Assembly: GCF_954871325.1 (NCBI RefSeq)
Contig: NC_088775.1
Span: 83,057,561-83,121,560, forward strand
Direction of reading: 5' to 3'
Source of the DNA: Gordionus sp. m RMFG-2023
Taxonomy: Eukaryota > Nematomorpha > Gordioida > Chordodea > Parachordodidae
DNA: 64,000 nucleotides
Below, in pieces: positions 36,037-46,835 of the stretch. A program made the position numbers and the translations under genes. The notes beneath the pieces were generated by a model. That model was given only the letters and a program-made list of their open reading frames with translations, made no database searches and was not told the DNA's origin. Positions within the stretch are counted from its first letter, which is position 1. Each line of letters starts with the position of its first letter.

Positions 36037-37236
36037 CATAGGCGTAGCCAGGATTTTCATTAGGGGGGGAAATCAAAAAAGTACTGGGGGCTTTGCCCCC
36101 AGACCCCCTTTTGGGTGGGCCTTCGGCCCGCTTTTCCCCGGCCTTCGGCCGGGTTACTTTAACCTATATATAGTCATAAAATATTTTTACAAATTTTAAT
36201 AAAAAAAATAAGCCTGGAACAAATATGAAATATATTTTTATTAGTTTATATAAAATAAAAATATAATAAATTACTTGTATTGTATATACCTTAATATAAA
36301 AGCATGGTAATAATTTATTCCAAACAATTATAAGAAATTTATTTATAATAAGTAAGTAGACATATAGTTGATTTTACTCTATTATATAGAATTAGTTATA
36401 AAATACTAGGTAAAATTCCAATTTTACAGACATATTTGACAGTTAGAGAATATATTACAGTTAATAATCTGACAAAATTTACTAATCAATGCTCTTAATA
36501 TTAAATATAGCAACAATATGTATACAATTATTTAACGCCATCTATTTTATTTAAGTATATATAAATTTAATCTTCATATTATTCATCCCACAATGTCTTT
36601 AAAAGATATTTTCTGATGTCCTTATCAATATTTTATAGTTTTCTGTAAAATATATAATTCGCTATATTGGTAAAAATACTTGATTGTCATTTGATAATTA
36701 GATATATTGTAAATCGACGACATATAATATTCCACTGTTTATATTGTGCTTTAATATTTTTTTAATTTATGATTTAATTTTATCAATAGTTTTATAATTA
36801 TATTTTACTTTTATTGAGATAAATAAATTAAAATTACTCACTTTATAAAAAATTATATTTGATATATTATATTATTTAGTAATTTTATAGATCTATTATT
36901 AATAATTATAATACATTTCACTTCTGTCTTAAGACTTATCCTTGGCCTATATTCCATTTATTAAAAAACATTTTTGGTTCATTTTATATATTTATAAATT
37001 TATTTTCTCAAAAATCTATAAATTATGATGAATAGTTTTATAAAAAAATATCATCTTTTACATTCTTTCTTTTAAATTATTATTTAAGATATATGCATAC
37101 ATATATGAGGGTCAGGGAGTGGGGAGAGGACTAAGGGGGATATTTTTTATTAGCTATAAATGATATTTACAAAAAGTGATAAATTTCTGAAGGGGGGGGG
37201 GATTTCCCCTTGCCCCCCCCCCTGGCTACGCCTATG
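36037..37236. mobile_element. 1.2 kb hAT-type non-autonomous element
   Basis: Perfect 8 bp duplication AGTGATGC (36029-36036 and 37237-37244). Ends CATAGGCGTAGCCAGG and CCTGGCTACGCCTATG are a perfect 16 bp inverted repeat. Subterminal GC-rich words (TTTGCCCCCAGACCCCC, CTTCGGCC) and a G9/C9 pair are present. No transposase is encoded. The open frame at 35999-36199 merely crosses the left end. Confidence 0.93.
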
Positions 37237-37640
37237 AGTGATGCTAAGATTAAAATTTCCAGGTTAACAAGTTAGCATTTTTTAAATTTACCTTGATTAG
37301 TTGGAGTTCCTGAATTGATTATATCAAGTGATGCTAAGATTAAAATTTCCAGGTTAACAAGATAGCATTTTTTAAATTTACCTTGATTAGTTGGAGTTCC
37401 TGAATGGATTATATCAAGTGATGCTAAGATTAAAATTTCCAGGTTAACAAGATAGCATATTTTAAATTTACCTTGATTAGTTGGAGTTCCTGAATGGATT
37501 ATCAATTGATGCTAAGATTAAAATTTCCAGGTTAACAAGATAGCATATTTTAAAGGATTATCAATTGATGCTAAGAAGAAAATTTCCAGGTTAACAAGAT
37601 AGCATATTAGTAATATATTCTAAGGTTAACAAGATAGCAT
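37237..37640. repeat. 90 bp satellite array, right part
   Basis: Units begin at 37237, 37327 and 37417, then shortened and degenerate units run to about 37640. The minus strand is open over several units (37272-37505) because 90 is a multiple of three; this is not a gene. Confidence 0.9.
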
Positions 37641-37852
37641 AATAGTAATATATTCTATAATTTACCTGGGTTGGTTATGGTCTCAAATGATGCTGGAGAA
37701 AATATTATTGAGCAATCAGCTTGTTAAATTTATCATACAAATTTTAAGCTTAAGCAAAATTTAGCAAAAAGTCACGCGACAAAACATCAAAACACAAAAA
37801 AAAAGTATATCATGCGGCACGATCAATGTCATTGGGCACGATACGATAATTT

Positions 37853-38200
37853 TTGAATAACAAAAAAAAATTTAAGATCCTCTAGGAAGGAAATTTTTAA
37901 AATTAAACAATTTCACTTAATTTTTTTTGAATTTTAGAAGTGTCTATCAAAAATGAAATCTAATAACGATGTTTAAATAATATTTGTTTATGATAATATT
38001 TATTAAAAATACTTTGGTGAGAAAATACTTTAGGAACATAAACATATGCTCTCTAATCATCGTATTTTTTAAAGTGATTGGTACAAATCCTTACCAGATA
38101 ATTTGAGAAATACCCCCCCCCCCCCCCCCCCCACCCATCAAGATATTTGAAAGCAGGATTGATAGCCCATTGATGTAAAAGATAATATAATTGGCTGATA
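37853..38200 (+). repeat. Segmental duplication, copy B (right part)
   Basis: It aligns with 25728-26160 of copy A (AAGATCCTCTAGGAAGG, TGAATTTTAGAAGTGTCTA, then a poly-C run at about 38110). It continues the similarity that breaks off at 31857. Confidence 0.7.
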
Positions 38201-39020
38201 TCATGATCATTTTTAATTGCATTGATTTCACACATATATTTCGAAATGACATACCTTTTTAAGGAAATTCAAATTGAAAATTTTTTTTCGCTTATCCAAT
38301 TTAAATATTCCAAAACAAATCTTGATTTATCACTAAATATAACATTTACAACATCTTTCTTTGCCCTATCCCTAATTGTAATTTTGTTTTTAGAGTAGTG
38401 ATAGCAGAATCTTTTTCTTTGACAATATAGGAATTAAAAATAAATCTTAATAGATTTGGATATCATGTACCTTAGAGAGCAAACCGTAGCTTTCAATCTT
38501 TTATTGCAGGATTGAATATTTCATTTATGGTTATTTGCGGATATGTCTAAACCTATGAAAGAAAGAAAAAAAGAAAGAAAGAATCTTCCCTTTTTGTACA
38601 TAGAATTGTTTTCTTCAGGATTTTGCTATAATATCACCAACGGCAGCCATTAATGTACAATTGAAAATTTTCCATAGACCTTTTAGCATTTATTATTTGC
38701 AAGACTTTATCATAATTCTATCTAAATATTTTAAAAAAATAATAACTAATAGTAAATGGGGATATTAACGACAATAAAAAATCCTTCGTTTTTCATAATA
38801 CGAAACTCCGTTTTAAATATGAAAATGGAACATAAAACCCGATTCGTGATTATCGCTTTTAGGATTCGGGATCATATATAGCATAAAAAAATATATCAAG
38901 ATTCTGAGAAATGTATTTTATTCAAATATATTCATTAATTTTCTTTACTTTTTATCTATAAAATAATAATTTTACTTCTGCTAACAGTGGTCTAAAATCA
39001 ATCACCGTTAGACTTGTTTT
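38201..39020. other. Intergenic sequence
   Basis: No supportable gene. A short GAAA-rich run (38560-38583) is the only repeat. Confidence 0.4.
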
Positions 39021-39023
39021 AAG

Positions 39024-39090
39024 GGCCTGAAGTTATAATGTCAACTGATTCAGATTATGACATCGATTCAAATCCTAGCCAACGTAGCAT
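39024..39090 (+). repeat. tRNA-like SINE fragment
   Basis: CGATTCAAATCC at 39064 resembles a tRNA B box, with a weak A box upstream. No full cloverleaf. Confidence 0.3.
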
Positions 39091-39224
39091 ATATATCTCC
39101 TCAATTATATATCTAATATATATAATCTAATCTCCATAATCAAAACACGATCGTTTTCGTATCTCCCTAATGTATTTAAAATGTAAGGAGACTCTATAAT
39201 GTAATGTTAATTTTTTGCTATCTA

Positions 39225-39293
39225 CGAGAGTCGAACACAAACCTCCTGTTTCAAAGGCGTATGCTTTACGCATGCACCTACTTGAATATAATT
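39225..39293 (-). repeat. tRNA-like sequence
   Basis: The minus strand reads GTAGGTGCATGCGTAAAGC (A-box-like) and TGTGTTCGACTCTCG (B-box-like) about 45 bp apart, with a CCT-TTGAAAC-AGG arm between them that looks like an anticodon arm. Acceptor pairing is poor, so a SINE head or tRNA pseudogene is more likely than a working tRNA. Confidence 0.4.
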
Positions 39294-40360
39294 AAATTAA
39301 AAATATTAATTATATATATGATTTAATAGCTGATATTTTTATATTACCATAACTAGCTGACGGTGTTGAAGGGTATTTAGTTTGTGTGTATGGTACTAAA
39401 TATATTTTATTAATAAATTTTATTAATAAATTTTATAAAAATATTAAAATTAAGGATAAAAAGAGGTAAAATTGTTGCAATACAGTGAGCATTAAGAGTA
39501 TTAGAAATATCAAAATTTAAATTTGTGATGGTAATCATATTGGATAACATTAAAAATAGAGATGCTTTTTTTGAATTTTAAATATGGGTTAGACATTGGC
39601 TTGATATTTTTTTTGCAGACATAGCTAGCATGTAACTTTCATATTCTGATTGTATTTTTAAATGAATTATGACTTTTACATATTTTATTTTTAAATACCA
39701 AAATTATTATCGTCTTTGGCGGGCTTGAGAAAATTTTCTCAACATGATTATGAGCATGAACCTGTTGGGAATTTTTTTTATATTATATATGCATAATATT
39801 TATATGGTTCTCAGGTAAAAGCTAATTTAAATATATTTTTATTCAAAAAATAGTATTCACTATTAGTCCTGATGAGTTGGTCTTGGTCTGAAGTAGGATT
39901 GAGCGGGATTAAAAAGAATAAAAAATGAATAGTTTTTAGAGATTTACTTATCTCCAGGCTTGAGAAAAAAAATTCAAAATTTTTACGCGTTGGCCAGGTT
40001 CGAGAAAAATTTTTTAAAATTATTATGGATGAGGCTGGATTTGGAAAATATTTTTATGAATTATTTTGGACTGGGTTTAGGTAAAATTTTTCAAAATTAT
40101 TATCAGCTTGGACGCTTGGGAATTCTATTATCAACTATGGATCAGACATTGACCTAAAACAAATTTTTTTGCAAGCCTGGGGATCAAAGATATTATTTTC
40201 AAATATACAACTATCATAAAAGTAGAGAGAAAAACTAAATAATTACCCCTCAACCCCGTCATTCTTGAAGGTTTTTAGCTAGTAAATATATATTTATTTT
40301 AATAATCATAATATTATTTTTAAAGCATATGATTTTTAAAAAATAATAGTGTATTCTTAC
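39294..40360. other. Intergenic sequence
   Basis: The frame at 39960-40157 has repeated GLGKIFQNY-like words and reflects degenerate direct repeats of AAAATTTTT-type sequence, not a gene. Confidence 0.4.
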
Positions 40361-40405
40361 TAGTGATCTGCATCAGGCCTAATTTCTCAAGCCGGTTCCA
40401 TGTCA
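40361..40405. mobile_element. Truncated end of a TCTGCA/GGCCCG-family MITE
   Basis: TAGTGATCTGCATCAGGCC is nearly identical to the left end of the element at 24469. No partner end is found; the GCGAAA repeat starts directly after it. Confidence 0.55.
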
Positions 40406-40650
40406 CTTCAGCAAAACTTTTATCGCGAAACCTCATTAGCGAATACTTTTCCGCGAAAACAATATAGCGAAACAAATATCGCAAATTTTTTATAGCGAAA
40501 CTCTTATCACGAGACCTTTAAAGCTACATGAGAGCGAAATTTTTATCGCGAATCAATAATCGCAAAATTTTTATAGCGAAGTCAATATCGCGAAACATAA
40601 ATCGCGAAGACAATAGAGCGAAAACTATTTCGCGAAATATAACGCGGCCT
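40406..40650. repeat. Degenerate GCGAAA repeat, about 15 units
   Basis: Words of the form ATCGCGAAA, TAGCGAAA and AGCGAAAT occur every 13-16 bp, giving one CpG-containing core per turn and a half of the helix. The rest of the unit is variable AT-rich spacer. The frame on the minus strand (40524-40724) only reflects this repeat. Confidence 0.8.
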
Positions 40651-41196
40651 ATTATTATTTTTTTATTTTTATTAAAATAATTTATTTTATTTATATTTAA
40701 TGTTAATATTTTATTTATCAACAAATAAACATATTATGATATATTTTTTATTTATGTTATTATATTATGAAATGAAAAATGGATTTCTTTTATTTGATAT
40801 TTTTTTTTAATAAAAAAAATGATATGCTACTATTGTAATATTATTTTTGTTACAATTTATTAGTGATTTTCACGACCAAAATTTTAAACAAAAAATATTT
40901 TCTGAAGTTCAAAAAGATTTTTAAACATATTTTGATAAAAATTTTAAATCTTCTTCATAAAATTCTTTTGTGAATTTTATTATAAATAAACAATCTTTTA
41001 GGTGAAATCTTTTATAGTTTTTTTTATCATTTTTGTAAAATTATCTATTTTTTAAGTATATTAAAGAGGTGGATTTTCTAAATAATATTTTTTTTAAATA
41101 TTTTTATTTAACTTATTTATGTTATTTTATATGATCTTTTTAAGGAAAATAATTTAATCTGACAATTTTTATATTCGTTATTGAAGATGTTCCTTA

Positions 41197-42045
41197 AAAA
41201 AATGACAATTATCATAATCGGTATTTTTAAACATTAGATTTTTTACGGTAATATATATTTTTAACATGTTAAATTAAATTTTTAATTAAGATGCACCATA
41301 TAAAATCATAATCGTTATTTTTAAAGTTTTTTTGACGTAAATCGGTTAAAATAAGTATTGTTAACATGTATTAATAAAACTTCAGTGAAGTTGTACCCTA
41401 GATAAATGACAATTGTCAAAATTCTTATTTTTAAAGTTTTTTTGATGCAAATGGGTAAAAATATAGATTGTAAACTTGTTAAATTTCATGAAGATGTACC
41501 ACAGAAAAGTGACAGTTGTGTAATAATCGTTATTTTTAAACATTTTTTGACGTATGTTAAAATAAGCATTGATAACATGTTTAAATAAAACTTCAGTGAA
41601 GATGTTCCAAAGATAAGTGACAATTGTCATAATCATTTTTAAAGTATTTTAATTTTTTTTGACGCATAAATTGCTAACATGTTTAAATAAAATTTCAGTG
41701 AAGATGTACCATAGATAAGTGACAATTGTCATAATCGTTGTTTCTAAAGTTTTTTGAAATTTTTTTATACAAAAGGGTAAAAATATATTGTAAAAATGTC
41801 AAATTAAAACTTCATGAAGATGTACCATATAAAAGTGACAATTGTCATAATCGTTATTTTAAAAGTTTTTAAATTTTTTTGAAGCGGGCTAAAATATAAA
41901 TTGCTAACATGTTAAAATAATCTTTGAAGATGTCTAGATAAGTGACAATAGTCATCATCGTTATTTTTAAAGTTCTTAAATTGTTTGAAGCAATTGGACA
42001 AAAATATAAATTGTTAACATGTTAAAATAAAAATTCAGTCGTAAC
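41197..42045. repeat. About 107 bp tandem array, 8 copies, with a palindrome
   Basis: Each unit holds (AAG)TGACAATTGTCATAATCG, then TTATTTTTAAAGTTTTTTTG, TTAACATGTTAAA and TTCAGTGAAGATGT. The 12 bp palindrome TGACAATTGTCA is intact in at least four units (41406, 41618, 41720, 41835). Overlapping frames on both strands are repeat artefacts. Confidence 0.85.
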
Positions 42046-42901
42046 AAAAAACAAATCGATATTTTCATTCTCATAATCGTGCTCCTTTTATCCTAATGCA
42101 AGTCGTGTTTTTGTATAATATATTTTTTTAAATCGATCAAAATCAATATATTTTAAAGAATATCTAATAAGTAATTTACACAATTATAAATAGTATTCTT
42201 GCGATTATTTTTTAATCAAATAAAATAAGAGAATAAAGTTTTCCATTAAAGACGATAGTAATAAAATTTGACAAAGTAAGCTGTGGCGTTCCAATTGAAG
42301 ATGACGGAAAATATGTATAAGCATATAAGTAGAGTAAATGGAGTCAATATGATTCGAGAATTTTTGATATATGGTAAAGCTTTTAGTTATTTTTTTTTTT
42401 AAAAAAATAAAAAATATATAACTAAATACAGTTCTAATGTACTTCGTTTGCAAAATAACAAAATAAAATCATAGAAAAATATTAAATTATTATAACAATA
42501 TCTAAATGTATTATTCAAAATTAAAAATAAACAAAGTTTTAATATGTTACTTTCTTTCAAGTGAAGAATGAAGGGGGGGGGGTACTATTCGATTCGTTTT
42601 TGAAAAGGTGTAATATGAAGTAATCAAGCCTTATTATTTTTTACAGACAAATTTGAAGGTTTATAATCTAGACAGATGCTTGCCATTTACTTTTTAAATA
42701 TCTCTTTATTCGTTGAAAACAAGAAACGATTTGACAAAAACTTCTTAATCGCTGAGAAAATATATGCAAATATATTTTATAAGTAAACAGCGGAGATACA
42801 CTAACACCAATTTTGATACTGGATACCAAGTTTATTTTTAAAATAAATTTGAAGAAAAAGATGAGATTTTTCCCAATCTTAAAATTTCCACAATGCTAAT
42901 G
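42046..42901. other. Intergenic sequence
   Basis: No gene supported; the minus-strand frame at 42205-42453 looks random. A G9 run lies near 42573. Confidence 0.4.
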
Positions 42902-44301
42902 AAACTTGCCCTGAGGCTGCATTCATAGTGGGATCCGATCTGCATGATTTAACAGCTCAACGAGTTTAGTGGGATCCGATCTGGCAAGATTTAACAGCCC
43001 AACGAGTTTTAAAATATGTTTATGAGATCAATTTTTCTTTGATTAATATTAATTTTATCTTTAATTCCATGACAAATGGACCAGTGATTCGGTGGACTAT
43101 TTTAAAAATGGATAAACTGGGTATGAAGGTTAAATAAATTGTATATCTTATGCAAATCCAAATTTTAATGCCTTCAAAGTTCGATGAAAACCTTTTCCTT
43201 TTTTTAACGAATCTCAGAATACTCTAAAAAATTTTGGTCTAAAGTAACAAATAATATATCATTTTGTAGCCCTTAAGAAAATGCAAAATAATTTTTAAAA
43301 TATCTTGTATTTACAGTAAAACAAAAAAATATTATTTTGAAAAGTACCCCATTTAAAACGATGAAACTCATGAAATATGCTTATTGCCAATATATTTACA
43401 TATTTAAGTAAAAATAAGAATTTTTAAATTTTATTTAGTTTTTTTGTAATCTTAGGAATAAAAAAATCAATTACAAAGGGCTTTTAAACGATGAAATCCA
43501 TCATATATGTTTATTATCAATATATTAATATACATGAGAAAAAATTAAATGCAGAAAATAAGAATTTAAATTTTATTTAGTTTTTATAATTTTAGGAATA
43601 AAAAAATCAATTATAGAGGGCACTATCGATAAAAATAATTATAATATATTTTCTTTTTATTAGTGTATAAAAAAAGTATTTTCAAAAAATTTCTAGTGTA
43701 TTTAATAATTTTATAGAAATATCAATGGTTATTTATAATATAAAATGCATATTTTTATTATAAAATAAAATATAACTTTTAAAAACGCCTACAATGGATT
43801 TTTATATTCCTAAAATTATAAAAACTAAATAAAATTTAAATTCTTATTTTCACTTAAATATTTATGGTAAACATATTTAATGAGTTTCATCGTTTCATAT
43901 TACCCTTTTAAAAATAATTTTGTTTGTTTTACCGGAATTGCGACACTGAAGATATTTTTCAAATAATTTTTACATTTTCTGAAGGCGAATTTTAAAGGGC
44001 TATAAAATGATATATAATTTGTTACTTAAGTTCAACCAAATATATTTTGAGTAATTTGATATTTGTTTAAAATTTTGACTTATATAAAATATACAATCTA
44101 TTTACCTTCATGTCAAGATTCATCTATTTAAAAAATAGTCGTTTGGAAATCACGTTATTTTTGTAGATTTGTCACGGAATTACCCATTTATTGATTTGAA
44201 ATAATAAAAAATTGATCTCAAAAACAGATTTTAAAATCGATCAGCTGTTAAATGCCGCGGGATCGGATTCATTACGAATGCAGCCTAATTAGAGCAAGTT
44301 T
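42902..44301. mobile_element. 1.4 kb foldback element with very long inverted arms
   Basis: The outer ends AAACTTGC and GCAAGTTT are followed by AGGCTGCATTCATAGTGGG and, inverted, AGGCTGCATTCGTAATG. Similarity between the arms continues inward with gaps for about 600 bp each, for example CGATGAAACTCATGAAATATG (43360) against the reverse complement of 43875-43895. The left end also has a tandem duplication of about 42 bp (AGTGGGATCCGATCTG at 42927 and 42969). No coding region; no clean target duplication. Confidence 0.8.
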
Positions 44302-44370
44302 AAGAATTTTTTAAGATTACGTTTTACCAACATTTTTTTATAATTATACTATATTTTAACCCCTTTATCA

Positions 44371-44857
44371 TGGCGACACTTTATCACTCAGTCATTTAAT
44401 AACGCGACAGTTTATCTGTTTTAAAACTGAATTCAATATATTTGAAAAGTTATATTTCGATAATATCTGATTTTTTGACTTTTCCGTTTAAATTTTGATA
44501 TTTATAAAAAAAAATTTTGAATTTTACATTTTGTCACTCAAACTTTAAGTAACTTTAGCATTGAAGCATCGTTTTCCCTATAAACTTTAGGGAAAGATCC
44601 AATTACATATCCTTGACAGATTTATGCCTCTAAAATATTTTTAATTTTTTGTATTTTTTTTATATTTATATTTAATAGATTTCTAATCATATCTTTCTTA
44701 ATTTTTCATCATAGTTTTTTTATATATAGTTATTTTTAAATAATTATACTTTTTATATATATTTAATTTTAATTTTTTTGAAAAAGAGTTAAATAAGTCA
44801 ATAAAATCGCGTGATAAAGTGTCAAGTCATCAGATGACTTAATGAAAAGTGTCGCTA
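44371..44857. mobile_element. Small inverted-repeat element (GGCGACACTTT ends)
   Basis: Left TGGCGACACTTTATCAC and right AGTGTCGCTA pair as inverted repeats, with inner AGTCAT words also inverted. No clear target duplication. Non-coding. Confidence 0.55.
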
Positions 44858-45550
44858 CGCTATTCTATTTACATAAAAAAAATCTGAAAAATTTATAAAT
44901 TATTATATTTTAGTCAATATAAGGTTATTACCATCATAATGAAAATAATAGAAATTCAATTTTTAAAATGGCTCTCGTAAAAATTACAAAAAGTGTAAAT
45001 GGAATAATCTAATTCTGGGAGGACGATGAACAAATGAATCACGCCTATCTTACTTTTAAACGCTCTCTTTATGGTTTCTAATATGTTTGAAAATTTGTGG
45101 ATTTAATGGATCAATTATTTTTTTTTAAAAAAATAAAAGTTCACTATTATTTTGGGTATTGTTTAAAATTGGAAATACCGTGAATAATTGGTATTATGGC
45201 ATCATAAGAAATTTTATGGATTTTGACAACTATCCATGCCATTGTTACCGACACTCATGAAAGCTATACAATAATCAGCAGGTGGCATTAAACAAAACAT
45301 AAGTCTAGGTATATCAATTATAACAATTAATGTTTAGAAGAAAATTCCATAAATTAAGCCACCATACTTTTATATTAATACCATTTTAGTCAAAATTATA
45401 AGTTAGACTTGAAAAAAATTGTTTACAAATTATTTAATCGTGTCAACTATGAAAGAAAGCTACGATCGTAGTGTAAGAATTATAAAAAAAGGTCATGAAA
45501 ATTCACAAGAGTATTAAGAAATTATATATTAATATAGTAATTCTTTTATA
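44858..45550. other. Intergenic sequence
   Basis: No gene or element recognised. Confidence 0.4.
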
Positions 45551-45870
45551 GATGGCATCCTATTTCCGAATAGGGAATAAGATTATAAAGATTGAGATCA
45601 GAGAAGTAGATGGATCGTTGGAATCAAGAAGATGGGTAGAAGCTGCACGAATGGATACGGGGAATTGCTCCAGGAAAGACCCAAGATACAACATTATGAA
45701 GTACTGAGCAAATTTGGGTCAAGAAAGGCAGTGTTGGTCCTGTGGGAGGATGCATAAGTTGAGGTATTGTCCTACGGAGGTTTTAAAATTAAATAATAAC
45801 GTGTTTTTATCGGTGCCGGAAGATGAAGAAGAGGCTAAAAACTCTGTAGGAAAAAATATTAAAGGGGAGC
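45551..45870 (+). mobile_element. Retroelement gag-like remnant with a zinc knuckle
   Basis: The sequence encodes ISRRWVEAAR-like and GQERQCWSCGRMHKLRYCP segments. The latter has C-x2-C-x3-H-x4-C, close to a retroviral-type zinc knuckle. It is directly followed by an LTR-like block at 45873. It is broken and lacks any pol region. The family cannot be decided. Confidence 0.5.
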
Positions 45871-45872
45871 GA

Positions 45873-46345
45873 TGTTGTATTATTTTACTTGGTTTTTTTT
45901 TAAATTTGTATATTTAAATAGTTATTATACTTGAATTATTAAATTTGTACATTATTATATGGTAATTTTTAAATTTATTATTTAGTCTTTTTATATTAGT
46001 ATATTTAATTTTTTTTATATATTTGAGTGTTTAATGTTAAATTATTATAAAATTGTTAAGAAGTTATGAGAATTTTTTTAAATTTTTGAATATTAATTCT
46101 TATAATATTAAATAATATTAAAGAAATTATAAAATTATTGCGTTTTGGAAATCATTAATAAAGTTGACAATTTTTACGTTTTTAAAGATCTTAATAAATT
46201 TTGAAAGTATTAATAAAGTTAACAATTTTTATGTTTTTAAAGATTTTAATAAATTTAGAAATTATTAATAAAGTTGACAATTTTTACATTTTTTTAAAGA
46301 TTTTAATAATTATTTTAAATTTTTGTTTTTCTATTTTTAGATTTC
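45873..46345. repeat. LTR-like block, inverted relative of 51440-51965
   Basis: It begins TGTTGTATTATTTTACTTGG and matches the reverse complement of 51440-51965 over most of its length (AAAGTTGACAATTTTTACG, TTTTTGAATATTAATTCTT). Its end has a short tandem repeat with TTAATAAAGTTGACAATTTT. Opposite orientations imply two separate insertions. Confidence 0.6.
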
Positions 46346-46835
46346 ACTTCTACAACATATTTTACCTTTACACTTTTAATAATATCGGAAAATTCTCTCG
46401 GAATATCTATCAATTTCCTCTTAAGCCATACAATAAAATTATTATCGATATCTCGAATTGTAACAGAGAATAAAAAAAAATTAGCGAATAAAATCCTCCC
46501 CTTTCGGTCGTTTATTTCTGATTATTCTTTAAAAAATATGAAGAATTATAGCTTTTTAAAAATAAATTTTTTTTATTGAAACAAAACTAGGAAATTTATT
46601 TTTGAAAAAAAAGAAGATATTATGAAATTGAAAACACTATGATTTTATAAAAACAACACTATATGAATGTGAACTTAGTGTATTAAATGCCTTCGATAAG
46701 TTAAATATCAATGATGTTGTTTAGTCAACGATTCATTTGTAGCATTTTTCATTATTCTAGTTAAGTGATAACAAGATTTTTACAATTCTCTAAGTATGTT
46801 AGGCAAGTTTGAATCCACTGGTCTAATTAACGACA
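46346..46835. other. 3' flank of unc-50
   Basis: AT-rich; no exon or element recognised. Confidence 0.4.

Noticed and set aside
35791-36060. Repeated SGTPTNQ-type open frame
   Set aside because: The 90 bp satellite is a multiple of three, so one frame stays open over several units by arithmetic.
33287-37640. CRISPR-like array of repeats
   Set aside because: The arrays are head-to-tail satellites without unique spacers, in a eukaryotic genome.
39225-39293. Functional tRNA gene on the minus strand
   Set aside because: Box-like motifs are present, but acceptor-stem pairing is poor, so I call it only tRNA-like.
40524-40724. Minus-strand frame with repeated FRD-FA words
   Set aside because: A translation of the GCGAAA repeat, not a gene.
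41382-41636. Open frames on both strands in the 107 bp array
   Set aside because: Both follow the tandem repeat and the AT-rich spacer; neither has protein-like features.
42205-42453. 82-codon minus-strand open frame
   Set aside because: Low-complexity Phe/Ile/Ser/Leu composition and no splice or domain support.
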